This document shows, piece after piece, positions 1-6,700 of a stretch of DNA of 23,351 nt (position 1 is its first letter; each line of letters begins with the position of its first letter). The notes under the pieces are model-generated. The model was given only the letters and a program-made list of their open reading frames with translations. It was not told where the DNA came from and ran no database searches. Position numbers and translations under genes: made by a program. The stretch covers positions 1 to 23,351 of the forward strand of contig JBBDYH010000089.1 in assembly GCA_040901795.1 (NCBI GenBank), read 5' to 3'. This DNA is from JBBDYH01 sp040901795 (GTDB taxonomy: Bacteria; Planctomycetota; Planctomycetia; Pirellulales; JALHPA01).

Positions 1-20
1 CACGTACGGATCTGCGCGGG

Positions 21-42
21 GGGTGGCCCGCAAGGGCCATCC
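21..42. repeat. Hairpin with GCAA tetraloop
   Basis: GGGTGGCCC (21-29), loop GCAA, then GGGCCATCC (34-42) form a 9-base stem with one mismatch. There is no T run, so it is not a classical terminator. It resembles the dispersed palindromes found elsewhere in the window, but only this one copy was seen here. Confidence 0.45.
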
Positions 43-130
43 CTACCGCGATTGTTCCCTCGCTCCGCCGGCGCCCCCTCGTTAATGCAACCGCACCTGG
101 AACAGAACCACGCGTAGGCATGCGGCAAGC

Positions 131-216
131 TTAGAACTCGATTAACCCGAAGCGTAAGCGAGGAACCGGCTGATTCGGCCTCGCTTACGCGTCGGGTTGC
201 TATTGTTAGCGGTTCT
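131..216 (-). repeat. AACCCGA palindromic repeat, copy 1
   Basis: Arms 144-163 (AACCCGAAGCGTAAGCGAGG) and 179-198 pair over 20 bases with one mismatch around a 15-base loop. The reverse complement of 144-216 is almost base-for-base the same as 14346-14416, including the flanking GAACCGCTAACAATAG. This is therefore a dispersed element inverted relative to copy 2. Its left outer arm is degenerate here. Confidence 0.8.
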
Positions 217-467
217 TGGTCGAGCGGTAACCAAGGATCGGCGTCAGCCGGTCCTCTCCCCTTCGTTGGCTTCGTTGCCTTCTGTTCAAATAAGGCGCAA
301 ACAAAAGCGCAGCAATTCGCCGCAGCGCTCCCAGTGACATTGCCCTAAGCCGCTACAAGAACACGACTTCGAGCTACAGGCTTAAGCTGGCCAGCGCGAA
401 TTCTGCGCATTTTCCGTGATTTGAATTATTTTCGCGAAATGCCGGTCCGATGCGCAACAAGGCGGCT

Positions 468-500
468 AATGCAACCTCTCGCGGAGCGAGAGGCCTACAC
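468..500 (-). repeat. Half copy of CTCTCGC/CATCACGC two-stem element
   Basis: The stem CCTCTCGC-GGA-GCGAGAGG is followed by CTACACT. Read on the minus strand, AGTGTAG, then the first stem, then a GCAT matches the first half of the element at 7378-7431. The second stem (CATCACGC) is missing. Confidence 0.65.
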
Positions 501-525
501 TGAACCCTGAACCCCGAACCCTCGC
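498..525. repeat. Heptamer tract, CCCTGAA type
   Basis: Four 7-base units (CACTGAA, CCCTGAA, CCCCGAA, CCCTCGC) lie next to the 3' end of the oxidoreductase gene. A 23-base core (500-522) is identical to 7780-7802 inside the UbiD gene, including the same variant CCCCGAA unit. Confidence 0.75.
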
Positions 526-527
526 CA

Positions 528-1835
528 TCACGCGATCTTCGTCACCCCCGGCACGGCGACAATCGGATCCGGCGCCGGCCCCCACTCATAGGTCTCGGGG
601 CCGAGCTTGTCTTGCGAGTTGATCGCCTGCTCCCAGGTCACGCGCTGGCCGGTGTACGCCGCCATCCGCCCCATGATCGCCAGCATGGTGCTGCGGGCCA
701 TGTAGAGACCGTTGTTGATCGGAGTCCCGGAGCGGATCGAGGCAAACAGCTCGTCGTGCTCCTGCTGATACATGTTGGGCGCGCGGCCGCGATAGCGCCA
801 GCGGTCGTCGCCGACACGGGTCGTATGCCGCATCACTTGGGCTCGCCCCTTCGTGCCTACCAGCTCGTCATTGACGTCGTTTTCGCAGCCGGCCATCTGC
901 CGGCAGTACGAGAACAGCTTGGCGCCGTTCGTGTACTCGTAGGTGATGGCAAAATGGTCGTAGATATTGCCCCATTGCGGCTCGACGCGTACCTCGCGGC
1001 CGCCGACGCCGATGCACGAGACCGGCGGCTCGTCCTGCATCGCCCAGGCCGCCTTGTCCAGGCTGTGTACGTGTTGCTCGACGTTGTGATCGCCCGAAAG
1101 CCAGGTGAAATACAGCCAGTTGCGGACCTGCCACTCCATGTCGCTCCAGTGGTCCTTCCGACCGTGGTGCCACAGTGTGCCGGTCAGATACGTCGAGTGC
1201 ATGGTTTGTATATCGCCGATCGCGCCGTCGTGAACGCGCTTCATCAGCTCGCGCTTCGCCAGGTCGTAGCGGTAGCACAGGCCCGAGACGATGCTCAGGT
1301 TCTTCTGCTTGGCCTGCTCGCAGGTTTCAATCACGCTGCGCACGCCGGGCCCATCGACCGCCACCGGCTTCTCGCAGAACACGTGCTTGCCAGCCTCGAC
1401 CGCCGCCTTGAGGTGCTGCGGGCGGAAATGTGGCGGCGTGCATAGCAGCACGACATCGACGTCGCTGTCGATCACTTTTTGATAGGCGTCGAAGCCGGTG
1501 AAGCAGCGGTCGGGTGTGACCTGAAATTTATCGCCGGCAGCCTTGCTGACATCCTTGACGGCTTGCTGCAAACGGTCGCCGAACGCGTCACCCAGCGCGA
1601 CGAGTGCGACGTTTTTATCGGCTGCAAGCGCCTGGGCCGCAGCGCCGCTGCCTCGCCCGCCGCAGCCGATGAGGCCGACGCGGATCGTATCGCCTCCGGC
1701 AGCGTGCGCGGCACGGGCCACGCCGAGCGACCCGGCGATGCTCGCGCCGACCGCGGCGGCCGAGACCGTAGACAGAAACGTGCGGCGCGAAGGCTGAGCC
1801 GCGGTGGAAGCAGACGAAGACGGGGAAAAAGACAT
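528..1835 (-). CDS. Tat-exported Gfo/Idh/MocA-family oxidoreductase
   Basis: This predicted 435-residue protein should be a nucleotide-dependent oxidoreductase acting outside the cytoplasm, probably on a sugar or polyol. It has a twin-arginine leader (SRRTFLS, Arg17-Arg18, then a hydrophobic stretch ending near Ala-His-Ala-Ala 43-46). The Rossmann motif GCGGRG follows at 57-62 and the family motif EKP at 155-157. Length is normal for the planctomycete exported members. I chose the ATG at 1835, preceded by a weak GAGG. An upstream in-frame ATG at 1913 would put 26 extra residues before the Tat signal, which is unlikely. It is monocistronic, with repeats on both sides. Family assignment is strong; the substrate is unknown. 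Exported members of this family may hold their cofactor tightly, since NAD(P) is not free in the periplasm (inference). Confidence 0.9.
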   Translation of the reverse strand: MSFSPSSSASTAAQPSRRTFLSTVSAAAVGASIAGSLGVARAAHAAGGDTIRVGLIGCGGRGSGAAAQALAADKNVALVALGDAFGDRLQQAVKDVSKAAGDKFQVTPDRCFTGFDAYQKVIDSDVDVVLLCTPPHFRPQHLKAAVEAGKHVFCEKPVAVDGPGVRSVIETCEQAKQKNLSIVSGLCYRYDLAKRELMKRVHDGAIGDIQTMHSTYLTGTLWHHGRKDHWSDMEWQVRNWLYFTWLSGDHNVEQHVHSLDKAAWAMQDEPPVSCIGVGGREVRVEPQWGNIYDHFAITYEYTNGAKLFSYCRQMAGCENDVNDELVGTKGRAQVMRHTTRVGDDRWRYRGRAPNMYQQEHDELFASIRSGTPINNGLYMARSTMLAIMGRMAAYTGQRVTWEQAINSQDKLGPETYEWGPAPDPIVAVPGVTKIA

Positions 1836-2057
1836 GGCGGGCCTCAAGGGGGCGGTGGGTGAGCAAAACGAGCGCGGAACGCGACCGCGGCGAACATTAT
1901 TCCAAGTGATCATAATAAGTCGCGTAGCGCAGGGCTGTCAAATCGCATGGCGTGCTTAGCTATCGCCTGTGGCCACACCGCCCGCACTGCCGATCAAACC
2001 GAAACGTCAGTCACTTCCGGCACGGCATAAACGCGGCCGCAACCGAACACGAATTAA

Positions 2058-2082
2058 CCACGGAGCCACGGAGGGCACGGAG
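2058..2082. repeat. CACGGAG imperfect tandem tract
   Basis: CCACGGAG, CCACGGAG and GGCACGGAG follow each other directly in the oxidoreductase/antitoxin gap. The tract has the low-complexity style of the other short tandem repeats in this window. Confidence 0.5.
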
Positions 2083-2090
2083 TTAAAGCT

Positions 2091-2160
2091 CTAAGGAAGC
2101 CAGGAATCCATGAAGGAGAGCGACTGCGAGGTATACCTCTTGGTTTCCTGGATTCCTTAG
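2091..2160. repeat. Long inverted repeat before antitoxin gene
   Basis: Arms 2091-2110 (CTAAGGAAGCCAGGAATCCA) and 2141-2160 pair over 20 bases with two mismatches. The 30-base loop holds the perfect palindrome GAGGTATACCTC (2128-2139). It ends 20 bases before the antitoxin start. It could be an operator for the HTH protein, since antitoxins usually autoregulate, or another dispersed repeat. The sequence alone does not decide. Confidence 0.55.
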
Positions 2161-2180
2161 AGACAATCTGGTTTGCTGAG

Positions 2181-2648
2181 ATGATCGACGGTTCCGGAGC
2201 GAAGACGATTGGAGACGCGATTGCGGGTATGACGACTAGAACTCCAAAGCCCGGCCGTACGTCGTACGATGACTTGTTGGTGCAATTTCGGCCAAGGCCA
2301 ATCGACTCAGAGCAGCAGTATCGACGCGTTATGCGTCAGATTGATGAACTAATGCGCCAGCGAAATCTCAGCCGCGCGCACGAGGATCTGCTGGAATTAC
2401 TCGCGACGCTGGCGGCACGGTACGAAGAGCAGCATTTCCCGGCGCCCGAAGTCAAACCCGGCGAGGTCCTGGCGCACTTGATCGAAGTTCGCGACGTATC
2501 CAAAGCTGAAGTTGCGCGCGCGACCGGCATCGCACGCCAAACGATCACCAACATCGTCAACGGCGCCCGCGGCATCAGTGTGGCCAACCGCGCGAAGTTG
2601 GCCAGCTACTTTCACGTTTTACCGCACCTCTTTGTCGCCGGAGCATAG
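2181..2648 (+). CDS. Orphan HigA-like (COG5499-type) HTH antitoxin
   Basis: This 155-residue protein matches the two-part plan of the longer HigA antitoxins. An N-terminal helical segment (about 38-90, with ELLATLAARYEEQHFP at 72-87) is followed by a Cro/C1-type helix-turn-helix (about 94-152, VSKAEVARATGIARQTITNI). In the family such proteins bind a RelE-like HigB mRNA interferase and repress their own promoter. No toxin gene lies on either side: the next gene is a convergent VOC gene, and the 5' gap has no suitable frame. It may therefore be an orphan regulator or a remnant. The first 35 residues are not family-like, and an internal ATG near 2229 is an alternative start. No strong ribosome-binding site is seen at 2181. 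The fold call is secure, the antitoxin role less so. Confidence 0.75.
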   Translation: MIDGSGAKTIGDAIAGMTTRTPKPGRTSYDDLLVQFRPRPIDSEQQYRRVMRQIDELMRQRNLSRAHEDLLELLATLAARYEEQHFPAPEVKPGEVLAHLIEVRDVSKAEVARATGIARQTITNIVNGARGISVANRAKLASYFHVLPHLFVAGA

Positions 2649-2692
2649 CGTGGCGCTTAACCGTTGCGCCACCGCCGTGTCCTCTTGTTGGC

Positions 2693-3106
2693 TCAGTAGT
2701 TGTCCCACAAGCCAGGCGTCGCCAGCTCAATCAGATTGCTTTCCGGATCGCGGAAGTAAAGGCTGACACTGCCCCGCGGCCAATGGACGGTGCTCTCGAT
2801 CGCGACGCCTTCCTCGGTGAGCTTCCCTTGCCACGACGCGAGGTCGCCCGCCGAGATGGCAAACGCCATGTGTAAAGGCCCCGTGCCGTCGTGCGGTGGG
2901 ATCGCGCCGTAGCCGGTCTCGACCGCCGCCAAAGTCCCGCCACGGCGAAACAGCAGCAGCACGCTTCCCGGCGCGACGTTGAAAGCACAGAACCGCTCAT
3001 CGCGGTTCATCACCGCAAAGCCAAACAGCCGGCTGTAGAAATCGGCGGCCCGCTCGACGTCATCGACGTACAAAGCGCTCTCCAGAATACCGGTGACATG
3101 CGGCAT
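2693..3106 (-). CDS. VOC-superfamily (glyoxalase/bleomycin-resistance fold) protein
   Basis: This 137-residue protein is a single vicinal-oxygen-chelate domain made of two beta-alpha-beta-beta-beta modules. Visible signature residues include VDDVERAADFYSRLFGF (14-30), His79 in GPLHMAF and Glu127 in ESNLIEL, the usual metal-ligand positions. The family covers glyoxalases, ring-cleavage dioxygenases and antibiotic-binding proteins, so the substrate cannot be assigned. I start it at the ATG at 3106. The longer frame to 3181 would read back through a palindromic repeat that begins only three bases upstream, and its extra 25 residues look like translated repeat. No ribosome-binding site is visible. 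Its promoter region has presumably been occupied by that repeat (inference). Confidence 0.85.
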   Translation of the reverse strand: MPHVTGILESALYVDDVERAADFYSRLFGFAVMNRDERFCAFNVAPGSVLLLFRRGGTLAAVETGYGAIPPHDGTGPLHMAFAISAGDLASWQGKLTEEGVAIESTVHWPRGSVSLYFRDPESNLIELATPGLWDNY

Positions 3107-3108
3107 GA

Positions 3109-3250
3109 TTTTGGAGTGCGATGACTTGTCATCGCTTTGGGTTTCAGACCCCTTTGGCCAAGGGTCCAACGGTTTGGACACTACAGCGGGCTCTTAATTG
3201 CAGCTTCTTTGAAAAAGAAAGCGGTGACAAGTCGCCGCACTCCAAAAAAG
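3109..3250. repeat. REPIN-like inverted doublet, copy 1
   Basis: Two copies of one palindromic unit face each other. The left unit (3109-3138) is TTTTGGAGTGC with stem GCGATGAC-TT-GTCATCGC (3118-3135). The right unit (3211-3250) is its inverted form, with stem GCGGTGAC-AA-GTCGCCGC (3221-3238) ending in GCACTCC. About 72 bases separate them. The same arrangement recurs at 21977-22098. This matches the architecture of REP doublets (REPINs), which are mobilised by RAYT transposases in other bacteria. No RAYT gene is in the window. Confidence 0.8.
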
Positions 3251-3276
3251 GGCGAAAAAAATTTTCGTCCAATCGC

Positions 3277-3305
3277 TTGACTCCCGTTCGGGAAGTCACT
3301 ACGAT
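3277..3305 (+). promoter_or_regulatory. blaI promoter with operator-like palindrome
   Basis: A sigma-70-like promoter TTGACT (3277-3282), a 17-base spacer and TACGAT (3300-3305) lie 72 bases upstream of blaI. The stretch from the -35 box into the spacer (3278-3298) is an inverted repeat, TGACTCCCG-TT-CGGGAAGTCA, with one bulged A. A BlaI-type repressor bound there would block RNA polymerase, so autoregulation is likely (inference). Confidence 0.6.
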
Positions 3306-3377
3306 AAAACCAAATCTAAGAAACCAAATATCGCGATCGCAAACCACGCCCAAGTCCAAAGCCAATCGGAGGACCAC

Positions 3378-3770
3378 ATGGCCCGACCCCCCGCCAAAGA
3401 GCTCACCGAGCGGGAGCTGCAAATCATGCAGCTCTTCTGGAAGCACGGTGAGCTGACCGCGGCCGAGGCGCGCGAGGCCTTGGCCCAAACGGAGCTGGAC
3501 CTAGCGTACACGACCGTCGCCACGCTGGTGAAAATCCTCGTCGATAAGGACTTCTTGCAGCAGACCAACACCGAGCGGCCTTACCGCTTCGTTCCGGTCC
3601 GCTCGTACGAAGACGTCTCGGGCCGCCTGCTCGGCGACCTGGTCGAGCGCGTGTTCGCAGGCTCGCGCGAGCTGTTGCTCACGCGCCTTTTGGAGCAAAA
3701 ACGACTCACCGCCAAGGAACGGGCATTCCTCGAACAGTTCCTCAGGGAGCAGAAGGAGGCGCGGCGATGA
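3378..3770 (+). CDS. blaI: BlaI/MecI/CopY-family transcriptional repressor
   Basis: This 130-residue protein is a winged-helix repressor of the BlaI/MecI/CopY family and normal in length. The wing-helix domain spans about residues 8-75 (LTERELQIMQLFWKHGELTAAEA, then the recognition-helix region AYTTVATLVKIL), followed by a C-terminal helical dimerisation part. In characterised members the dimer sits on palindromic operators and is removed when the partner membrane protease signals. GGAGGA lies at ideal distance before the ATG. The stop overlaps the next start (ATGA, 3767-3770), so it is translationally coupled to the M56 protein. The palindrome at 3278-3298 is the candidate operator. Planctomycetes carry many such pairs unrelated to beta-lactams, so a resistance role should not be assumed. 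Confidence 0.93.
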   Translation: MARPPAKELTERELQIMQLFWKHGELTAAEAREALAQTELDLAYTTVATLVKILVDKDFLQQTNTERPYRFVPVRSYEDVSGRLLGDLVERVFAGSRELLLTRLLEQKRLTAKERAFLEQFLREQKEARR

Positions 3771-6646
3771 ACCTGTACCAGTTTGGCGTGCAATTGATTT
3801 GGGCGATGGGGCAGGTGACCGTTGTGCTGTCGCTCGGTCTCGCGTTGTATCTCGTTGCGGCCAGGCGGGGACCGGCCATGCGGTCGCTGTTCGCCGCGGC
3901 CGCATTGGCAACGGCGCTTGGTACCACGTTCCTGGTGATCAGCCCCTGGCCGCGGTGGCACAACATCTCGCTCGCGCCTGCAAAGGCCGAGTCGAACGCC
4001 GACCTCGGTGATCCAGAATCGGAGCACGACGTGGATCCATTGGCGACCGTCGAGATCAATGAAGACAAAGCGGCGGCTAACCTGGCGCTGCCTGCCAACA
4101 AGTCACAACGTCGCGGCGCCAGTTTTGAAGACCCAACCCGTGCGGCGATGACGGCCTTTTGGCAATCGCTCAACGACAATCTAGCCACGCCGGCCGAGGA
4201 GTCCCTCCCCCCGCCGCGCGAATGGCAATGGCCTGCCGTTCTGGCCGTCGTCTTTCTGGCGGGAGTCGGCATCGCGCTCGTTCGCCTGCTCGTCGGTTTG
4301 ATCGCTGTCACACGTTACCGCCGTAGCGCCAGGCCGATCGACGACGAGCCGCTGCTGACCGAAATCGAAGAACTCAAACGGGCCCTCAATTGTCGTCGCG
4401 CGGTCACCGTTTGCGAGTCCAACACGATCGGCACGCCGGCCACAATCGGCTGGCGGCGGCCGCTGGTGCTGTTGCCCGCCGATTGGCGCCAGTGGAACGC
4501 CACCGATCGCCGCGCGGTGCTGGCGCATGAGCTGGCGCACGTCGCGCGCGGCGACTTTCTCTCGGGCGTGGTCGCGCGGCTGGCGACGGCGCTGCACTTT
4601 TATCACCCGCTCGCGCACTGGCTGGCGCGACGGATGCGGTTTGAACAGGAGTTGGCCGCCGACGCTTGCGGCGTGGCTTGCGCAGGGGGCAAAGAGTCGT
4701 ACGTCGTGGCGCTGGCGCGGATGGCGCTTGCCCAAGACAACCGCGCGCTCGGTTGGGCGGCGCGTCCTTTTCTTCCCAGTCGAACCACTTTCTTAAGGAG
4801 AATCGAAATGTTGCGGAACACCTCGCGATTGGAGCATGCCCCTTACCGGCCCGTCACACGGCGGGTGGCGGTCGTGGCGTTGGCCGCCGTAGCCGTGTTC
4901 GTGGCGGGCCTCCGCGGGCCGATTCTGTCATCGGCCACCCAGGCCGAGGCGCAACAGCCCGGTGCTACCGCCAAGTCCGCTGAAAAGCTCGACTTGAAAG
5001 GAGTTCCTGAAGACACCGTTCTCTACGCGGTCATTCGTCCGGCGGCAATTCTGGCAGGCGATGCCGAACTGCGTGAATCGTTCAAGCAATTGGAACAGGC
5101 GATCGATTTGCGTGAAAACGCCGGCATTTCGCCGAGCGACGTCGAGGAATTCCGCCTGATGGCGGTCGATCTTACCGTACCCGGTGAGCGAATCATGATC
5201 GAGCCCGTCATGGTTGTGCGGACCACGCAGGCCGGGGGCTGGAAGCCGCTCGCCGATCAATGGAAGGACGCGACCCAGGCCGTACACCGGGGTCAAAAGT
5301 ATTCCCGGACCGACCAGCCAGGCGGTGGCCCGAGTTCGGGGTGGTCATCATTCGCTGCCGACGAGCACACGCTGGTCTTTTCCCCGCGCGAGCAAGCGCT
5401 GAAGGCGTACATCGACGCTGTAAAAGGCGGTGGCGACGCACCCCGCTGGGCCGGGGAGTTTGCCCGCGTGGCAGGCTTGGACGCGGCGGTCGCCGTCGAC
5501 ATGAAGTTCTTCGGAAAACTGTTAGACAAGGAGTTTCCCCCGGACCGGGGGGGCGCGAACGCCGCAATCGTCGTTGCGATGGCTCCTTTATGGCGACAGC
5601 CCAACACGATCGTGGCCGGCGCCAGAGTCGACGGCAAGCTGAAGGCCGAAGCCTATGCGATCTGCAAGTCCGAGCAAGCGGCCGAAGAAATGGCAGCCAC
5701 TTTGACGGCGGCTCGCGTGCTCGCACAGAACATGCTGCCGCACGCGCGGGCGCAGATGGGAAAGGCGCAGTCGGCAGAGATCGGCAAGTTCGAAACCGAG
5801 CTGCTCGATCAGGCCGAGAAGTTCCTCGCGCAGGTGAAGCCCACGATTGAAGGCAGCGTTGTGTCGGTGAAAATTGAAGGCGCCGAGGCTTTCGGACCCA
5901 TGATGGCGGGTCTGTTACTACCAGCCGTAGCCAAGGCCCGCGACGCGGCCCAGCGCGCGGCAAGTATGAACAATCTTAAGCAGATCGCGCTGGCGTTGCA
6001 CAATTATCACGATGTGAATAAGGCTCTTCCGCCGGCGGTGCTCCTCGGCCCGGACGGTAAGACCAAATACAGTTGGCGCGTGGCTATCTTGCCGTGGATT
6101 GAGCAACAGGAGCTGTACAATCAGTACAAGTTCGACGAGCCCTGGGATAGTGAGAACAACAGGAAGGTGCTGGCGAAAATCCCGCATGTGTTCCAACATC
6201 CCAGCGAGCAAGGCAAAAGCACGAACAGCAGCTATTTCGTGCTGACGGGGAAGGGCGGCATGTTCAGCGACGTGCCAACTCTTGCCCCCACTTTCGCAAC
6301 GCGGAATGCAGGTACCGTATCAATGGCGGACATCAGGGATGGAACGAGCAACACGATTTGCGTCGTCGAAGCCAAGCGCGATATCCCCTGGACCAAGCCG
6401 GAAGACATTCCGTTTGACGTGGAAAAGGGACTTCCCAAATTGGGCGGGTATACTCGTGATGGATTCGCAGCCGCATTTGGTGATGGCTCGGTGCGCTTCT
6501 TACCGCAGGTGATCGATCCGCAGGTATTCAAAGCCCTGTTCACCGCCGGAGGCGGCGAGGCAATCAATCGCGAACAGTTGGACGCCCCAGCGCGGCAATT
6601 GCCGCCACGGCGGGCGCCCACTCCGCGAGAGGCTTTACGCAAGTAG
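3767..6646 (+). CDS. M56 (BlaR1-type) membrane metalloprotease fused to DUF1559
   Basis: This 959-residue protein is predicted to be the sensor/protease partner of BlaI. Residues 1-400 are the membrane peptidase: hydrophobic helices near 5-30, 40-65, 155-185 and 365-385, the zinc motif HELAH at 254-258, and the third ligand Glu295 in FEQELAAD. Residues about 400-715 are an extracytoplasmic segment I cannot assign to a named family. Residues about 716-940 are a DUF1559 domain (LLLPAVAKARDAAQRAASMN, NNLKQIALALHNYHD, late FGDGSVRFLP). DUF1559 normally follows a pilin-like N-terminal helix; here the protease replaces it. BlaR1 proteins usually end in a penicillin-binding sensor, so the DUF1559 part occupies the sensor position (inference). 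It overlaps blaI by 4 bases. Its TAG stop lies in a repeat element. Confidence 0.88.
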   Translation: MNLYQFGVQLIWAMGQVTVVLSLGLALYLVAARRGPAMRSLFAAAALATALGTTFLVISPWPRWHNISLAPAKAESNADLGDPESEHDVDPLATVEINEDKAAANLALPANKSQRRGASFEDPTRAAMTAFWQSLNDNLATPAEESLPPPREWQWPAVLAVVFLAGVGIALVRLLVGLIAVTRYRRSARPIDDEPLLTEIEELKRALNCRRAVTVCESNTIGTPATIGWRRPLVLLPADWRQWNATDRRAVLAHELAHVARGDFLSGVVARLATALHFYHPLAHWLARRMRFEQELAADACGVACAGGKESYVVALARMALAQDNRALGWAARPFLPSRTTFLRRIEMLRNTSRLEHAPYRPVTRRVAVVALAAVAVFVAGLRGPILSSATQAEAQQPGATAKSAEKLDLKGVPEDTVLYAVIRPAAILAGDAELRESFKQLEQAIDLRENAGISPSDVEEFRLMAVDLTVPGERIMIEPVMVVRTTQAGGWKPLADQWKDATQAVHRGQKYSRTDQPGGGPSSGWSSFAADEHTLVFSPREQALKAYIDAVKGGGDAPRWAGEFARVAGLDAAVAVDMKFFGKLLDKEFPPDRGGANAAIVVAMAPLWRQPNTIVAGARVDGKLKAEAYAICKSEQAAEEMAATLTAARVLAQNMLPHARAQMGKAQSAEIGKFETELLDQAEKFLAQVKPTIEGSVVSVKIEGAEAFGPMMAGLLLPAVAKARDAAQRAASMNNLKQIALALHNYHDVNKALPPAVLLGPDGKTKYSWRVAILPWIEQQELYNQYKFDEPWDSENNRKVLAKIPHVFQHPSEQGKSTNSSYFVLTGKGGMFSDVPTLAPTFATRNAGTVSMADIRDGTSNTICVVEAKRDIPWTKPEDIPFDVEKGLPKLGGYTRDGFAAAFGDGSVRFLPQVIDPQVFKALFTAGGGEAINREQLDAPARQLPPRRAPTPREALRK

Positions 6647-6700
6647 CCCTCTCGCTCCGCGAGAGGAAGCATGTCTCATCACGCGGAGCGTGATGACTAC
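6643..6700 (+). repeat. CTCTCGC/CATCACGC two-stem element, copy A
   Basis: The element starts GTAG and ends CTAC and holds two perfect stems: CCTCTCGC-TCC-GCGAGAGG and CATCACGC-GGA-GCGTGATG. It is nearly identical to 7378-7431 in the same orientation, with four extra bases between the stems. Its first TAG (6644-6646) is the stop of the M56-DUF1559 gene. Its last CTA (6697-6699) is the TAG stop of the convergent prepilin-peptidase-like gene. Confidence 0.85.

Larger units (their letters stand above)
1..527. other. Gene-free repeat cluster at window edge
   Basis: No credible reading frame is seen in these 527 bases. The stretch holds a GCAA-loop hairpin (21-42), one copy of the AACCCGA palindrome (131-216), a half copy of the CTCTCGC stem element (468-500) and a short heptamer tract (498-525) running up to the 3' end of the oxidoreductase gene. 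The part between 217 and 467 shows nothing I recognise. Confidence 0.6.
1836..2180. other. Intergenic region between divergent genes
   Basis: This 345-base gap separates the divergent oxidoreductase and antitoxin genes. It contains a short CACGGAG tandem tract (2058-2082) and a long inverted repeat (2091-2160). No HigB-type toxin frame was found here. Nothing else is recognised. Confidence 0.5.

Noticed and set aside
612..1445. 277-residue plus-strand frame opposite the oxidoreductase gene
   Set aside because: It lies entirely antisense to a clearly conserved gene and has no recognisable motif. High GC at third positions creates such shadow frames.
1914..2692. A HigB toxin gene partnering the HigA-like protein
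   Set aside because: Neither flank contains a frame of about 90-110 residues with RelE-like features, so the gene is called orphan.
5208..5963. 251-residue minus-strand frame opposite the M56-DUF1559 gene
   Set aside because: Pro/Arg/Ser-rich shadow with no motif, fully inside a well-supported gene.
3378..6646. The blaI pair as a beta-lactam resistance determinant
   Set aside because: No beta-lactamase or penicillin-binding domain is present; the sensor part is DUF1559.
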